From Puniceicoccaceae bacterium Marseille-Q1082 (lineage in GTDB: Bacteria; Verrucomicrobiota; Verrucomicrobiia; Opitutales; Intestinicryptomonadaceae): a DNA stretch of 64,000 bases. Made by a program: the position numbers and the translations under genes. The number at the start of each line of letters is the position of its first letter. Position 1 is the first letter of the stretch. Positions 8,321-17,262 of this stretch are shown one piece after another. The notes under the pieces were generated by a model. The model had not been told where the DNA came from. It searched no databases and saw only the letters and a list, made by a program, of their open reading frames with translations. Where the stretch lies: positions 372,001-436,000 of the forward strand of contig CAJGBI010000002.1 in assembly GCA_904424815.1 (NCBI GenBank). Reading direction: 5' to 3'.

Positions 8321-9853
8321 ATGAAATTCTTGAAAAAACTGTCCATCGCCGCCGCGGCCGCGGCGTCCGCAACGGCGCTCGCCGCCCCGACTTTCCCGAA
8401 GTCGGAGGCCGAAGACGCCGACAAGATAATGAGCAAGGAGTACTGGGCCATTTGGAACCCGGACGTCCAGAAGAAAATCGACGAAAACATCGAGAAAAAC
8501 CGCAAGGCCGACGCCGTGATAAACCTCGGCGAGCCCGCCGCCGGAGGGGACGTGAAAGTCGAGCAGATAAAGCACGACTTCATATTCGGCGCGCACATCT
8601 TCAACTTCAACCAGCTCGGAACCCCCGAGCGCAACAAAAAGTACAGGGATCTTTACGGCTCGCTCTTCAATTCCGCCACGGTCGCGCTCTACTGGAAGAA
8701 GCTCGAAATGCAGCCCAACCGCCCGCGCTTTGCGGAGGAATACTGGGACACGGAGGAGTGGTGGAACGGCTGCGAAAACCCGAAATCCCAGCCCCACTGG
8801 CGCAGGCCCGCGCCCGACCCCGTGGTGAAATTCCTTAACGAAAAGGGGGTCCGCGTGCACGGGCACCCGCTCGTGTGGGGCAACCAGACGTGGCACTATC
8901 CCGAATGGATTTTCCCGCTCATGACGAAAGGGGAAAAGGAAGCCTACAACAACCTTCCCAAAGACGGCAGATACGGCCTCGACAAAAAGAGCCTCCAAAA
9001 AATATCGCAGGAGGAAGCCGACAGACTCTTCGGGGGCATCGGGCAGAAAATCGCGGACCTCTACGAAAAGCGCGTCGCCGAAATCGCCGAGAGGTACGCC
9101 GGCAAAATCGACAGCTTCGACGTGGTGAACGAGTCCGCCACCGACTTCGCCGCCGGAGTGATGGTTCCAGGCTCCAAGGTCACGCGCAGCAGGTACGGAA
9201 TAATGCAGGGCGACTACGCCTTCCACGCCTTCAACATCGCCCAGAAGCGCCTGCCCGAAAACACCCTCTTCAACATAAACGACTACAAGACCGACAAGGA
9301 CTATGTCGCCCAAATAAAAGACCTCCAAAAGCGCGGAGCGCGCATAGACATCGCGGGAATGCAGATGCACCTCTTCAACCCGAAGGAATCCGCCAACATC
9401 GCCGCGGGCAAAAAAATCCAGACGCCCGACAAAATCTTCGGCAGCATGGACACCGTCGCGAAAACCGGACTGCCCATCCACATGAGCGAAATCACCGTGA
9501 CGGCTCCCGGCACCTCCAAGAGGGACTGGGACGTGCAGGCGGTGATAGCGCAAAACCTCTACCGCGCGTGGTTCAGCCACCCGAACGCCATGGGCATAAC
9601 GTGGTGGAATGTCGTGGACGACTGCGGCGCGCCTGGCGAGCCATCGTACTCCGGCATATTCACGCGCGACATGCAGCCCAAGTCGGCGTTCTACGCGCTC
9701 GACAACCTCATAAACAAAGAGTGGAAGACCAATCTCACGGTAAAGCCCGACGCCGACGGGAAAATCTCGTTCCGCGGGTTCAGGGGAACCTACAAGATTT
9801 CGTGGAAGGACAAATACGGCAGAGACCGCCAAATGCTCTACCATTTGAAATAA
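8321..9853 (+). CDS. GH10 endo-1,4-beta-xylanase, copy 1
   Basis: A secreted xylan-degrading enzyme of 510 residues. The ATG at 8321 is preferred because it gives a clean signal peptide (MKFLKKLSIAAAAAASATALA). The GH10 barrel shows the acid/base Glu271 in FDVVNES and the nucleophile Glu390 in IHMSEIT, with HGHPLVWG (180-187) and GITWWNVVD (425-433) also typical. A short N-terminal beta region (VINLGEPAAGGDVKVEQ) before the barrel fits GH10 proteins with a small fused module. It is followed by two terminators and then by a close paralogue at 9973. Near-identical DNA blocks are shared by the two copies at both ends but not in the middle. Confidence 0.93.
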   Translation: MKFLKKLSIAAAAAASATALAAPTFPKSEAEDADKIMSKEYWAIWNPDVQKKIDENIEKNRKADAVINLGEPAAGGDVKVEQIKHDFIFGAHIFNFNQLGTPERNKKYRDLYGSLFNSATVALYWKKLEMQPNRPRFAEEYWDTEEWWNGCENPKSQPHWRRPAPDPVVKFLNEKGVRVHGHPLVWGNQTWHYPEWIFPLMTKGEKEAYNNLPKDGRYGLDKKSLQKISQEEADRLFGGIGQKIADLYEKRVAEIAERYAGKIDSFDVVNESATDFAAGVMVPGSKVTRSRYGIMQGDYAFHAFNIAQKRLPENTLFNINDYKTDKDYVAQIKDLQKRGARIDIAGMQMHLFNPKESANIAAGKKIQTPDKIFGSMDTVAKTGLPIHMSEITVTAPGTSKRDWDVQAVIAQNLYRAWFSHPNAMGITWWNVVDDCGAPGEPSYSGIFTRDMQPKSAFYALDNLINKEWKTNLTVKPDADGKISFRGFRGTYKISWKDKYGRDRQMLYHLK

Positions 9854-9859
9854 GCATGC

Positions 9860-9930
9860 CGCCGCCCTCCGCAAAGGGGCGGCGTTTTCCGCACGGCAAA
9901 ACCGCGCCGCAGAATAGGCGGCGCGGTTTT
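9860..9930 (+). terminator. Double hairpin terminator after xylanase copy 1
   Basis: The first hairpin is cgccgccc (9860-9867) with gggcggcg (9877-9884) and four T. The second is a perfect 13-bp stem, aaaaccgcgccgc (9898-9910) with gcggcgcggtttt (9918-9930). The second arm works in both directions. Confidence 0.7.
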
Positions 9931-9972
9931 GAAATTCCGCCCCGTAAAAAAAATTAAAATCCGAAAACCGCA

Positions 9973-11520
9973 ATGAAACCGCTTGCCGCCCTCGCGCTCC
10001 TGTCCGCAGCCGCGTTGGTTTCGCCGTTCGCGCGCCAATACGCGCTCGCCGAAGCCGAAATAAAAATCCCGAAATCGCGGGAAGACGACGCGCGCAAAAT
10101 AGTGTCCCCCGAATATTGGGACGAATGGACGCCCGAACTCCGGCGGAAGATGGACGCCGACATCGAGAAATACCGCAAGGCCGACGCCGTTATAAACCTC
10201 GGCGAGCCCGCCGCCGGAGGGGACGTGAAAGTCGAGCAGATAAAGCACGACTTCATATTCGGCGCGCACATCTTCAACTTCAACCAGCTCGGAACCCCCG
10301 AGCGCAACAGAAAGTACAGGGATCTCTACGGCTCGCTCTTCAATTCCGCCACAATAGGATTTTATTGGAGCGACTTTGAAACCCAGCCCGGCCGCCCGCG
10401 CTTCGCGGAGGAATATTGGGACACGGAGGAGTGGTGGAACAACTGCAAAAATCCGCAGGAGCAGCGCCATTGGCGCAGGCCGGCGACGGATCCCGTTGTG
10501 GAATTTTGCAACAAAAAGGGAATCCGCGCGCACGGGCATCCGCTCGTGTGGACGGGTTTCTTTCCGTGGTGGATATACCTCGAAGAAATCCCGAAGGAAA
10601 AGCTCGAACTCTACCGCAAAATAAACCTGCCCAAAAAGAAAAACCCGAAGCTCAAACCCTTCTGGGATCTCGCGCAGGAGGACGCCGAAAAGATGTTTGC
10701 GGACGTCGGGGAGAAAATCGCCGAACTCTCCGAAAGGCGCGCGATGCAAATCGCGCGGAGGTACGGGGACAGGGTGCAGAGCTGGGACGTCGTAAACGAG
10801 GCGCAGAAGGACTACATCCGCGGAGTCCTTATCCCGGGAACGAAAGTTGCGCGCAGCCACATAGGGCTAATGCAGGGCGACTACGCTTTCCACGCCTTCA
10901 ACATCGCCCAAAAATATTTTCCGACGGGCGCCGTCCTCAACATCAACGACTACATCTGCGGCGAGAAATACGCAGAGCAGATAAAAGGCCTGCAAAAGCG
11001 CGGCGCGCGAATCGACGTCGCGGGCGTCCAGGAGCACGTATTCAACTACCCCGAACCGAAAAAAATAATGTCGGGCGAAAAATTCATATCCCCGGGCGAC
11101 CTCCGCAAAAGGCTGGACGCAACCGCAAAAACGGGGCTTAAAATACACGTCAGCGAAGTGACCATAACAGGCGACGACGACTCCCCCGAATCGCGCGCGC
11201 GGCAGGCTCTCTACGCCGAAAACCAGTACCGGCTGTGGTTCAGCCACCCGAACGCCATGGGCATAACGTGGTGGAATGTCGTGGACGGCTGCGGCATACG
11301 CGGAGAGCCCTCGTATTCGGGCATATTCACGCGCGACATGCGGCCCAAGCCGGCGTTCTACGCGCTCGACAACCTCATAAACAAAGAGTGGAAGACCAAT
11401 CTCACGGTAAAGCCCGACGCCGGCGGGAAAATCTCGTTCCGCGGGTTCAGGGGAACCTACAAGATTTCGTGGAAGGACAAATACGGAAGAGACCGCCAAA
11501 TGCTCTACCACTTAAAATGA
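9973..11520 (+). CDS. GH10 endo-1,4-beta-xylanase, copy 2
   Basis: Paralogue of the preceding xylanase, 515 residues, with an N-terminal signal (MKPLAALALLSAAALVSPFA). The acid/base is Glu276 in WDVVNEA and the nucleophile Glu395 in IHVSEVT, so it should be active. The middle differs: WTGFFPWWIYLEEIPKEK replaces the copy-1 substrate loop after HGHPLVW, which suggests a different subsite shape. The N-terminal block (GEPAAGGDVKVEQIKHDF) and the last 50 or so residues are nearly or fully identical to copy 1 and nearly identical in DNA. It is 28 bases ahead of the beta-helix gene and probably co-transcribed with it. Confidence 0.93.
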   Translation: MKPLAALALLSAAALVSPFARQYALAEAEIKIPKSREDDARKIVSPEYWDEWTPELRRKMDADIEKYRKADAVINLGEPAAGGDVKVEQIKHDFIFGAHIFNFNQLGTPERNRKYRDLYGSLFNSATIGFYWSDFETQPGRPRFAEEYWDTEEWWNNCKNPQEQRHWRRPATDPVVEFCNKKGIRAHGHPLVWTGFFPWWIYLEEIPKEKLELYRKINLPKKKNPKLKPFWDLAQEDAEKMFADVGEKIAELSERRAMQIARRYGDRVQSWDVVNEAQKDYIRGVLIPGTKVARSHIGLMQGDYAFHAFNIAQKYFPTGAVLNINDYICGEKYAEQIKGLQKRGARIDVAGVQEHVFNYPEPKKIMSGEKFISPGDLRKRLDATAKTGLKIHVSEVTITGDDDSPESRARQALYAENQYRLWFSHPNAMGITWWNVVDGCGIRGEPSYSGIFTRDMRPKPAFYALDNLINKEWKTNLTVKPDAGGKISFRGFRGTYKISWKDKYGRDRQMLYHLK

Positions 11521-11563
11521 CGAACCCCAAAAAAACGCTCGAAAAGAAATGTCCGCCGCGCGA

Positions 11564-12985
11564 ATGAAGAAAATATCCGCAAAAATCCTCCTGCTTATGT
11601 GCGCCGCAACCGCGTCGGCGGCCGGCAGAGACGTGTACGTGTCGTCTTCCGAGGGCGACGACTCCAACGACGGCTCCGCCAATGCGCCGCTGCGCACCAT
11701 CGCCGCCGCCCCGCGCGAAAACGTCAACCTGTTCCTCAAGCGCGGAGACGTGTTTTACGAAACGCTTTCCAATTTCAAAAACTCGAAAATCGGCGCGTAC
11801 GGCGAGGGCGCAAAGCCAAAGCTGTGCGGATTCAAGATTCTGAAAAACAAGGGCGCGTGGAAGAGGTCCGGCGACGGCCTCTGGGAACTCGACCTCACGG
11901 CGGACGCCGATTTTGCGGGCTATAAGGGCGACAAGCGCCAAAAGAACTCCGCGCGCATAGCAAACAATATCGGCGCGATTTACGACGCGAAAAACGACAG
12001 GCTTTACGGCGTTCTCGCAAAGGAGAAGTCAGGCATAAAAAACGACGGAGATTTCTGGGTGTCCGACGGTAAGCCCCGCCCGAACGGCCTTCCGAAAAAC
12101 GACGCCTTCACGAAGCTCTATTTCAAGTGGGGCAAAAACCCGTCGGAATCGTTCGACGCGCCGGCGTTTATGACGCACTCGTTCGGGATACGCGCCGCGC
12201 GGAACTGCGAGTTTGAAAATATCGCCATCACGGGCTTCGGCGCGCACGGCGTCGCGCTGGCGTGGAACTGCAAATTCAGAAACTTGGACATCGACCTCAT
12301 CGGCGGAAGCCTGCTGCTAACCTACCCCAGATGGGTTCGATTCGGCAACGGGGTGGAATTTTGGATGTCAAAGGATCCCTGCAACGGCAACCTCGTGGAG
12401 AACTGCTCCATTTCGCGAACGTACGACTGCGGCGCGACGATTCAGGGCTATACCTCAAAGGATTTCCGCCCCAGGGACATCAGGTTTATCGGCAACAGGT
12501 TTCTGCGCTGCCGCCAGGCTTTCGAGCACTGGACAAACCCCTTGGACGGAACCGAAACCGTTTTTGAAAACTGCGAATTTTCAAACAACAAATGTTTCGA
12601 CTCCGGCGTCAGCGAATTCGGGACAAAGGGCGAGAACAACACCGCCATCCTCTCGTACGAACGCCTCCCGATCAAGGGGCTTTCCATAAAAAACAACGTG
12701 TCGTGGGGCGCGCCGGTATGCTATTCGTCGGGCGGAAACGTCGCGGAGTTCAGAAACAACACGTTTTACGTCTACAAAGACTCGTACCTGTATTTCCAGC
12801 CGAACCCGCGAGAGAAAATCCCCGCGCGCGGCGACGCCGACATCGCGGCGTTAAAGCGCAAGCTCGGCGGCGACGCCGGCGAAATAATCCTGGCGGACAG
12901 GGCGGACGCCGCGTTCCGCGAAAAAGTCATAGACGGGCATTTCGCCGACATGAAGCCCGCCATAAAAAAATTCGACGCCAAGTGA
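11564..12985 (+). CDS. Secreted right-handed beta-helix protein, polysaccharide lyase-like
   Basis: The preferred start is the ATG at 11564, which gives a signal peptide (MKKISAKILLLMCAATASA); an upstream ATG at 11549 adds five residues. The mature start GRDVYVSSSEGDDSNDGSANAPLRTI is the usual opening of parallel beta-helix proteins (DUF1565/pectate-lyase-like). Further in are stacked turns such as RNCEFENIAITGFGAHGV, KFRNLDIDLIGGS and GNLVENCSISRTYDCGA. No catalytic triad can be assigned. It follows xylanase copy 2 in the same direction, so a role on xylan side chains or another plant polysaccharide is a reasonable inference. Confidence 0.7.
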   Translation: MKKISAKILLLMCAATASAAGRDVYVSSSEGDDSNDGSANAPLRTIAAAPRENVNLFLKRGDVFYETLSNFKNSKIGAYGEGAKPKLCGFKILKNKGAWKRSGDGLWELDLTADADFAGYKGDKRQKNSARIANNIGAIYDAKNDRLYGVLAKEKSGIKNDGDFWVSDGKPRPNGLPKNDAFTKLYFKWGKNPSESFDAPAFMTHSFGIRAARNCEFENIAITGFGAHGVALAWNCKFRNLDIDLIGGSLLLTYPRWVRFGNGVEFWMSKDPCNGNLVENCSISRTYDCGATIQGYTSKDFRPRDIRFIGNRFLRCRQAFEHWTNPLDGTETVFENCEFSNNKCFDSGVSEFGTKGENNTAILSYERLPIKGLSIKNNVSWGAPVCYSSGGNVAEFRNNTFYVYKDSYLYFQPNPREKIPARGDADIAALKRKLGGDAGEIILADRADAAFREKVIDGHFADMKPAIKKFDAK

Positions 12986-13027
12986 GGCGGCCGGATATTT
13001 CCCGAATTTTTTCCGAAGCGCAAAATA

Positions 13028-14110
13028 TTACGCGGCGCCCGCCGCCGGCGGACGCCAGAATTTCCTTATGTGGCGCGACAAATCGGCCTCGGGGTCGAGG
13101 GCGGTTTTGCCGAAAATCCAGTCGGCGAAATGGCGGGCAAAATACGGGGAGAGCGCAAACCCCTTTGAGCCGAATCCGTTGAACGACATCAGCGCGCCGC
13201 ATGCGGGGTGCGCGCCCAAATGCGGGCGCGTGGTGGCGGTGCACGGGCGGACTCCCGCGCCGCGGCCCGCTACTTCGGCGGAAACCGCGCGCCCGAATAT
13301 GCCAGGCAGCGCCCCCATCAGCTCCGCCCCCGCGCCCTCCGTCGGCAGGCAGTCGAGCCTTTCGCGATCCCACGTGGAGCCCATTCGGAAAGTTTCGCCG
13401 CCCGTTTTCATAATCCATTTGCCGCGGTGAATTATGTGCTCAGGCAGCGGCTCGGGTGATTTCAGCTCGAGAATTTCGCCCTTCGCGGGGCGGTACGGCA
13501 GCCACGAAAAATACGGGTTTTCAACCGCGCGCCAGCCCTCGCAGAAGATTATCCCCCTAAACGCCCTCCCCGCGTACGAGCGGGCGCGCGCGTCGAGCTT
13601 GGAGAAGTCGAACTTTTCCGTACGCAGCATTCCGCGCGACAAAAAGTATTCGCGAAACGCCGACATCACGGCAGGCGGCTCAACCCACGCGGAACGCCCG
13701 ATGAAGCGCGCGCCGAAAGAGTCGTTCAGGCCGCCGAAAGAGCCGGGCGGGACGGGATCGGAAATGAACTCCGCGTATTCGGGATCTTCCGCGCGGCCGC
13801 GCCAGAGTTCGGCCTCTTCGGGCGACCTGCACAGCTGGAGGATTTTGCGGTCGTGAAAAAACCTTTTGCCGAGCCGCGCCTCGAGAGACCTGTAAAACTC
13901 CCTCGCGCGCGGATGGGCTGCGGAGCTGCGCCAGCTCTTGACGAGCCTCTTGCCGGTTATCGGGTTTATGACGCCCGCGGCGACCAGGCATGCGGCGGAT
14001 TCCCACCCGTCGTCGACGATTTCCACGCGCGCGCCCCTGTCGGCGAGCTCGAGCGCGAGGCACGAGCCCGCTATGCCCTGCCCGACCACTATAAAGCCGG
14101 CTTCGCGCAT
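13028..14110 (-). CDS. FAD-dependent oxidoreductase, DAO family
   Basis: A soluble flavoprotein of about 360 residues. The N-terminus has the Rossmann FAD motif VVGQGIAGSCLALELADRG with an acidic end (VEIVDDG). Near the C-terminus come RPCTATTRPHLG and FNGFGSKGFALSPYFA, as in the D-amino-acid oxidase/glycine-oxidase fold used by amino-acid dehydrogenases and MnmC-type enzymes. The ATG at 14110 is chosen because it directly precedes the FAD motif and overlaps the ruvB stop as TAATG, so translation is probably coupled. Substrate unknown. It is convergent with the beta-helix gene, with about 40 bases between them. Confidence 0.75.
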   Translation of the reverse strand: MREAGFIVVGQGIAGSCLALELADRGARVEIVDDGWESAACLVAAGVINPITGKRLVKSWRSSAAHPRAREFYRSLEARLGKRFFHDRKILQLCRSPEEAELWRGRAEDPEYAEFISDPVPPGSFGGLNDSFGARFIGRSAWVEPPAVMSAFREYFLSRGMLRTEKFDFSKLDARARSYAGRAFRGIIFCEGWRAVENPYFSWLPYRPAKGEILELKSPEPLPEHIIHRGKWIMKTGGETFRMGSTWDRERLDCLPTEGAGAELMGALPGIFGRAVSAEVAGRGAGVRPCTATTRPHLGAHPACGALMSFNGFGSKGFALSPYFARHFADWIFGKTALDPEADLSRHIRKFWRPPAAGAA

Positions 14111-15132
14111 TAAAAGAGCTTCCCCTGCGCGCCGCCCGACTGCAACCCGAGAGCCTCCCAAGCCTTTTCCGTCATGACCCTTCCCTGGGGCGTGCGGCGG
14201 ATGAAGCCCTCCTGAATCAGATAGGGCTCGTGAACCTCTTCGAGGGTGTCGGGCTCCTCGTTGACCGCCACGGCGATGGTCCCCATTCCGACGGGCCCGC
14301 CGTTGTAGTTTTGCGCCATGGCGCGCAACATGCGCTTGTCCATCTCGTCGAGGCCGTTTGAGTCGATTTCAAGGAGCTCGAGGGCGTCCACGGCGCACTT
14401 GCGCGTGATTTTGCCGTCGGCGCGCTCCTGCGCGTAGTCGCGCACAAAGCGCACGAGGTTGTTGACGATTCTCGGGGTGCCGCGCGCGCGGCGGGCGATT
14501 TCCTCCGCCCCGCCCGCGTCGATCGGGACTTCGAGCAGCCCGCAGGTGCGCTCCACTATCGCGACCAGATCTTTGCGCGAATAGTAGTCGAGGCGCGTTT
14601 GGAGCGTGAAGCGGCTGCGCAGCGGCGAAGTCAGAAGCCCCGTGCGGGTCGTCGCCCCGATGAGCGTGAATTTCGGCACGTTCAGCCGCACGCTGCGCGC
14701 GTTGGGCCCCTGGTCTATCATTATGTCGATTCTGAAATCCTCCATCGCCCCGTACAGGAACTCCTCCACGGTGCGGGATATGCGGTGGATTTCGTCGATG
14801 AACAATATGTCGCCCTCCTGCAAGTTGGTGAGCAGCCCCGCGAGGTCGGACGCCTTTTCGATGACGGGGCCGGAAGTCACGCGGATCTGCGCGCCCATCT
14901 CGTTTGCGAGAATGAACGCGAGCGTCGTCTTGCCGAGCCCGGGCGGGCCGTGGAGGAGTATGTGGCTGAGCGCGTCCCCCCTTCGGCGGGCGGCGCCCAC
15001 CATGACTTTCAGCCGCTCGACCGTCTTGGGCTGCCCCGTGAACGAATCGAACCCCGACGGGCGCAAAGACGCGTCAATGTCGTCCTCCCTGCGCTCGAGA
15101 GCCTCGCGAATGTAGTCGGCGCCCTTTTCCAT
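14110..15132 (-). CDS. ruvB: Holliday junction branch migration helicase RuvB
   Basis: RuvB is the AAA+ motor that, with RuvA, drives branch migration of Holliday junctions. At 340 residues it has the usual length. Visible motifs are Walker A (GPPGLGKTT), Walker B (ILFIDEIHR), sensor 1 ([20 protein letters not shown]) and the C-terminal winged helix ([17 protein letters not shown]). It is divergent from recF with 59 bases between the starts and overlaps the downstream FAD gene by one base. ruvA and ruvC are not in this window. Confidence 0.97.
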   Translation of the reverse strand: MEKGADYIREALERREDDIDASLRPSGFDSFTGQPKTVERLKVMVGAARRRGDALSHILLHGPPGLGKTTLAFILANEMGAQIRVTSGPVIEKASDLAGLLTNLQEGDILFIDEIHRISRTVEEFLYGAMEDFRIDIMIDQGPNARSVRLNVPKFTLIGATTRTGLLTSPLRSRFTLQTRLDYYSRKDLVAIVERTCGLLEVPIDAGGAEEIARRARGTPRIVNNLVRFVRDYAQERADGKITRKCAVDALELLEIDSNGLDEMDKRMLRAMAQNYNGGPVGMGTIAVAVNEEPDTLEEVHEPYLIQEGFIRRTPQGRVMTEKAWEALGLQSGGAQGKLF

Positions 15133-15191
15133 GTCTCAATATTCTTTACAAATTATCCGTTAAATAGGACGCTACACCGTATCGGGATTTT

Positions 15192-16271
15192 GTGAAGATA
15201 AAATTTGCCAGGCTTCAAAATTTCAGGAACGTCGCGTTCGCGGAAATCGACCTCGACGCGGACTCGGTGTGGATCTGCGGGGCCAACGCCCAGGGCAAGA
15301 CCAACCTGCTCGAAGCCCTCGGGCTGCTCGCCGCGGCGAGGTCTTTCCGGACTTCCGACATCTCCGCTCTCGTAAAAAAGGGCGAAAAGAGCGCGGCCGC
15401 GCTCTTCGGGGCGCGGACGGAAGAAGCGGGGGATTCGGAAATCCTCATAGAAATTTCAAAGACCCGCAAAATATCGGTGGACGGCGCGGAAATCGGCAGG
15501 CTCGGAGACTTCATAGGCCGCTTCCCCGCCCTGCCTATGACCTCCGAGGACGTGAAAATCCTGCGGGGCTCCCCCGAGACGCGGCGGCGGGACGTAGACA
15601 TGTTCATATCGGGAATCGACCCCGAATACTTCGACGCGCTCAGGCGCTACCACTCAGCGCTCGGGCACCGCAACGCCCTGCTGCGCGCCGAAGAGACCGC
15701 CGACGAGCTTTACAGCCCGTTTGAAATCCAGATGGCGCGCGCTGCGGAGACGGTCTCGCAAAAGCGGCGCGAGAGGCTAGCGCAGATGGCGCAGATCGCC
15801 GGCGAGCGGTACGCGCGGCTCGCGCGCGGAAACGGGGAGGGCGCGGAAATAGAGATGAAGCCCTCGTCGGAGGCGGAGGGCTGCGAAGATTTCCGCGAGA
15901 TGCTCGCGCGGGAGCGCGCCGGAGACATCGAGAGGCGCGCGACCCGCAAGGGCCCACACCGCGACGACTTTCCCGTGCGCATAGGCGGGCTAGACGCAAA
16001 AACCTACGCCTCGGAGGGGCAGCAGAGGTCGGCGGCGCTTGCCATAAAGCTCGCGCAATTCGAGATATTCAAGGCTGAAAAGGGAACCGAGCCCGCGATA
16101 CTTTGCGACGACATTCTCGGCGAGCTCGACGCCGCGCGCCGCGCCGCATTCTGGGAATGCGTGCCGCCCTCGGCGCAGGTCATATCCACCGCCACTTCAG
16201 ACGCTCCCGACTGCGCCGCGCGGAAATCATGGAAAACCGTGCGGGTCGAAAACGGCAAATACTTTTCCTGA
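15192..16271 (+). CDS. recF: DNA replication and repair protein RecF
   Basis: RecF is an SMC-like ATPase that acts with RecO and RecR to load RecA at gaps. The 359-residue protein opens with a GTG and reads LQNFRNVAFAEIDL, the family start. Walker A is GANAQGKTN, the ABC-type signature region is SEGQQRSAALAIKLAQF and Walker B is PAILCDDILGELD. The usual YFDALRRYHSALGHRNALL segment is present. In many bacteria recF sits between dnaN and gyrB; here it is next to ruvB instead and continues directly into a methyltransferase gene one base after its stop. Confidence 0.95.
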   Translation: MKIKFARLQNFRNVAFAEIDLDADSVWICGANAQGKTNLLEALGLLAAARSFRTSDISALVKKGEKSAAALFGARTEEAGDSEILIEISKTRKISVDGAEIGRLGDFIGRFPALPMTSEDVKILRGSPETRRRDVDMFISGIDPEYFDALRRYHSALGHRNALLRAEETADELYSPFEIQMARAAETVSQKRRERLAQMAQIAGERYARLARGNGEGAEIEMKPSSEAEGCEDFREMLARERAGDIERRATRKGPHRDDFPVRIGGLDAKTYASEGQQRSAALAIKLAQFEIFKAEKGTEPAILCDDILGELDAARRAAFWECVPPSAQVISTATSDAPDCAARKSWKTVRVENGKYFS

Positions 16272-16272
16272 A

Positions 16273-17262
16273 ATGCAAAACCTCTCCGGAATCTTCGAAG
16301 GCCCCGTCTGGGAAAAGCTCGCGAAAACCGCCAACGGGCGCGCAATAGGCTACGGAGAATTCGTAGGCGCCGCGCTGTTCGACGCCCAATACGGGTACTA
16401 CGCAAAGCCCAAAACGCGCGTAGGCTACGGCGGCGCCGACTTCTACACGTCGGCCTCGCTCAAAGAGGGGGTATTTTCCGCCCTCGTGGAATCCTCCGCA
16501 AAAAACATGCTGCGCTCCGCGGGGGAAAACCCCGAAGAATACGAATTTTACGAGATCGGCGCGGAGCCCGGTTCGCAGATCGTAAAGGGCTCGAAAACCG
16601 CGCGGTTAGGGGAAAAAATACGGATTCCGGCGCGCGCAATCGCAATATCCAACGAGCTTCTCGACGCGCGGCCGTTCGAGAGGTTCGCCTTCCGCGGAGG
16701 CAAGTGGCGCAAGAGGGTTCTGGAAATATCCGGCGCGGGCGGCGGGAAAGTCCGCGCGAGAGAGTCCGAAGCGGATCCCTCGGAAGAGGAGCTCGCCCAC
16801 ATATCCAAATACTTCTTCGCCGCGTCGGTCGAGGGGTTTTCGCTCGACATATCCTTCGACGCGCTGCGGCTCTTCGGGGAGATCTGCGGCGCGGAGTGGC
16901 GCGGGGTTTTGCTTTTCGCCGACTATTTCAGGACGGCGGCTGAAATATGCGAGCTCCCGCTTGGCACCGCGCGCGCCTACAAGAGCCACCGCGCATTCTC
17001 CGACATCCTCGCGGAGGCGGGGGAGCGCGACATCACGCACTCTCCCTGCGCCGGCCCGCTGTTGGACACGGCAAAAAAATGCGGCTTCAAAACTTTTCCG
17101 CTTATGGGGCAGGAGAGGTTTTTTATGAAAAACGCGGAGGGCGAAATCGCATCAATCGCCTCCTCGCCCGACCCGTTCGACCCAAAAAAGCGCGAGCTCG
17201 CCCAGCTCCTGTCCCCCGCGCACATGGGGGCGGCTTTCAGAATCCTCGCCTGCCTGCGCTAA
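16273..17262 (+). CDS. SAM-dependent methyltransferase, MidA family
   Basis: A 329-residue protein of the MidA/DUF185 group. Typical features are the N-terminal GYGEFVGAALFDAQYGYYAKP, a glycine-rich SAM site (EFYEIGAEPGSQIVKGS), AISNELLDARPFERF, the loop used by this family, and FADYF. In mitochondria MidA/NDUFAF7 methylates an arginine of a complex I subunit; bacterial targets are mostly unknown. The ATG is one base after the recF stop, so the two are co-transcribed. Its stop overlaps the stop of the convergent FAD gene (TAA at 17260-17262 on plus, TAG on minus). Confidence 0.8.
   Translation: MQNLSGIFEGPVWEKLAKTANGRAIGYGEFVGAALFDAQYGYYAKPKTRVGYGGADFYTSASLKEGVFSALVESSAKNMLRSAGENPEEYEFYEIGAEPGSQIVKGSKTARLGEKIRIPARAIAISNELLDARPFERFAFRGGKWRKRVLEISGAGGGKVRARESEADPSEEELAHISKYFFAASVEGFSLDISFDALRLFGEICGAEWRGVLLFADYFRTAAEICELPLGTARAYKSHRAFSDILAEAGERDITHSPCAGPLLDTAKKCGFKTFPLMGQERFFMKNAEGEIASIASSPDPFDPKKRELAQLLSPAHMGAAFRILACLR

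Noticed and set aside
8231-9973. A 580-codon minus-strand open frame
   Set aside because: Antisense to xylanase copy 1, with no recognisable protein features, and the same artefact appears opposite xylanase copy 2.
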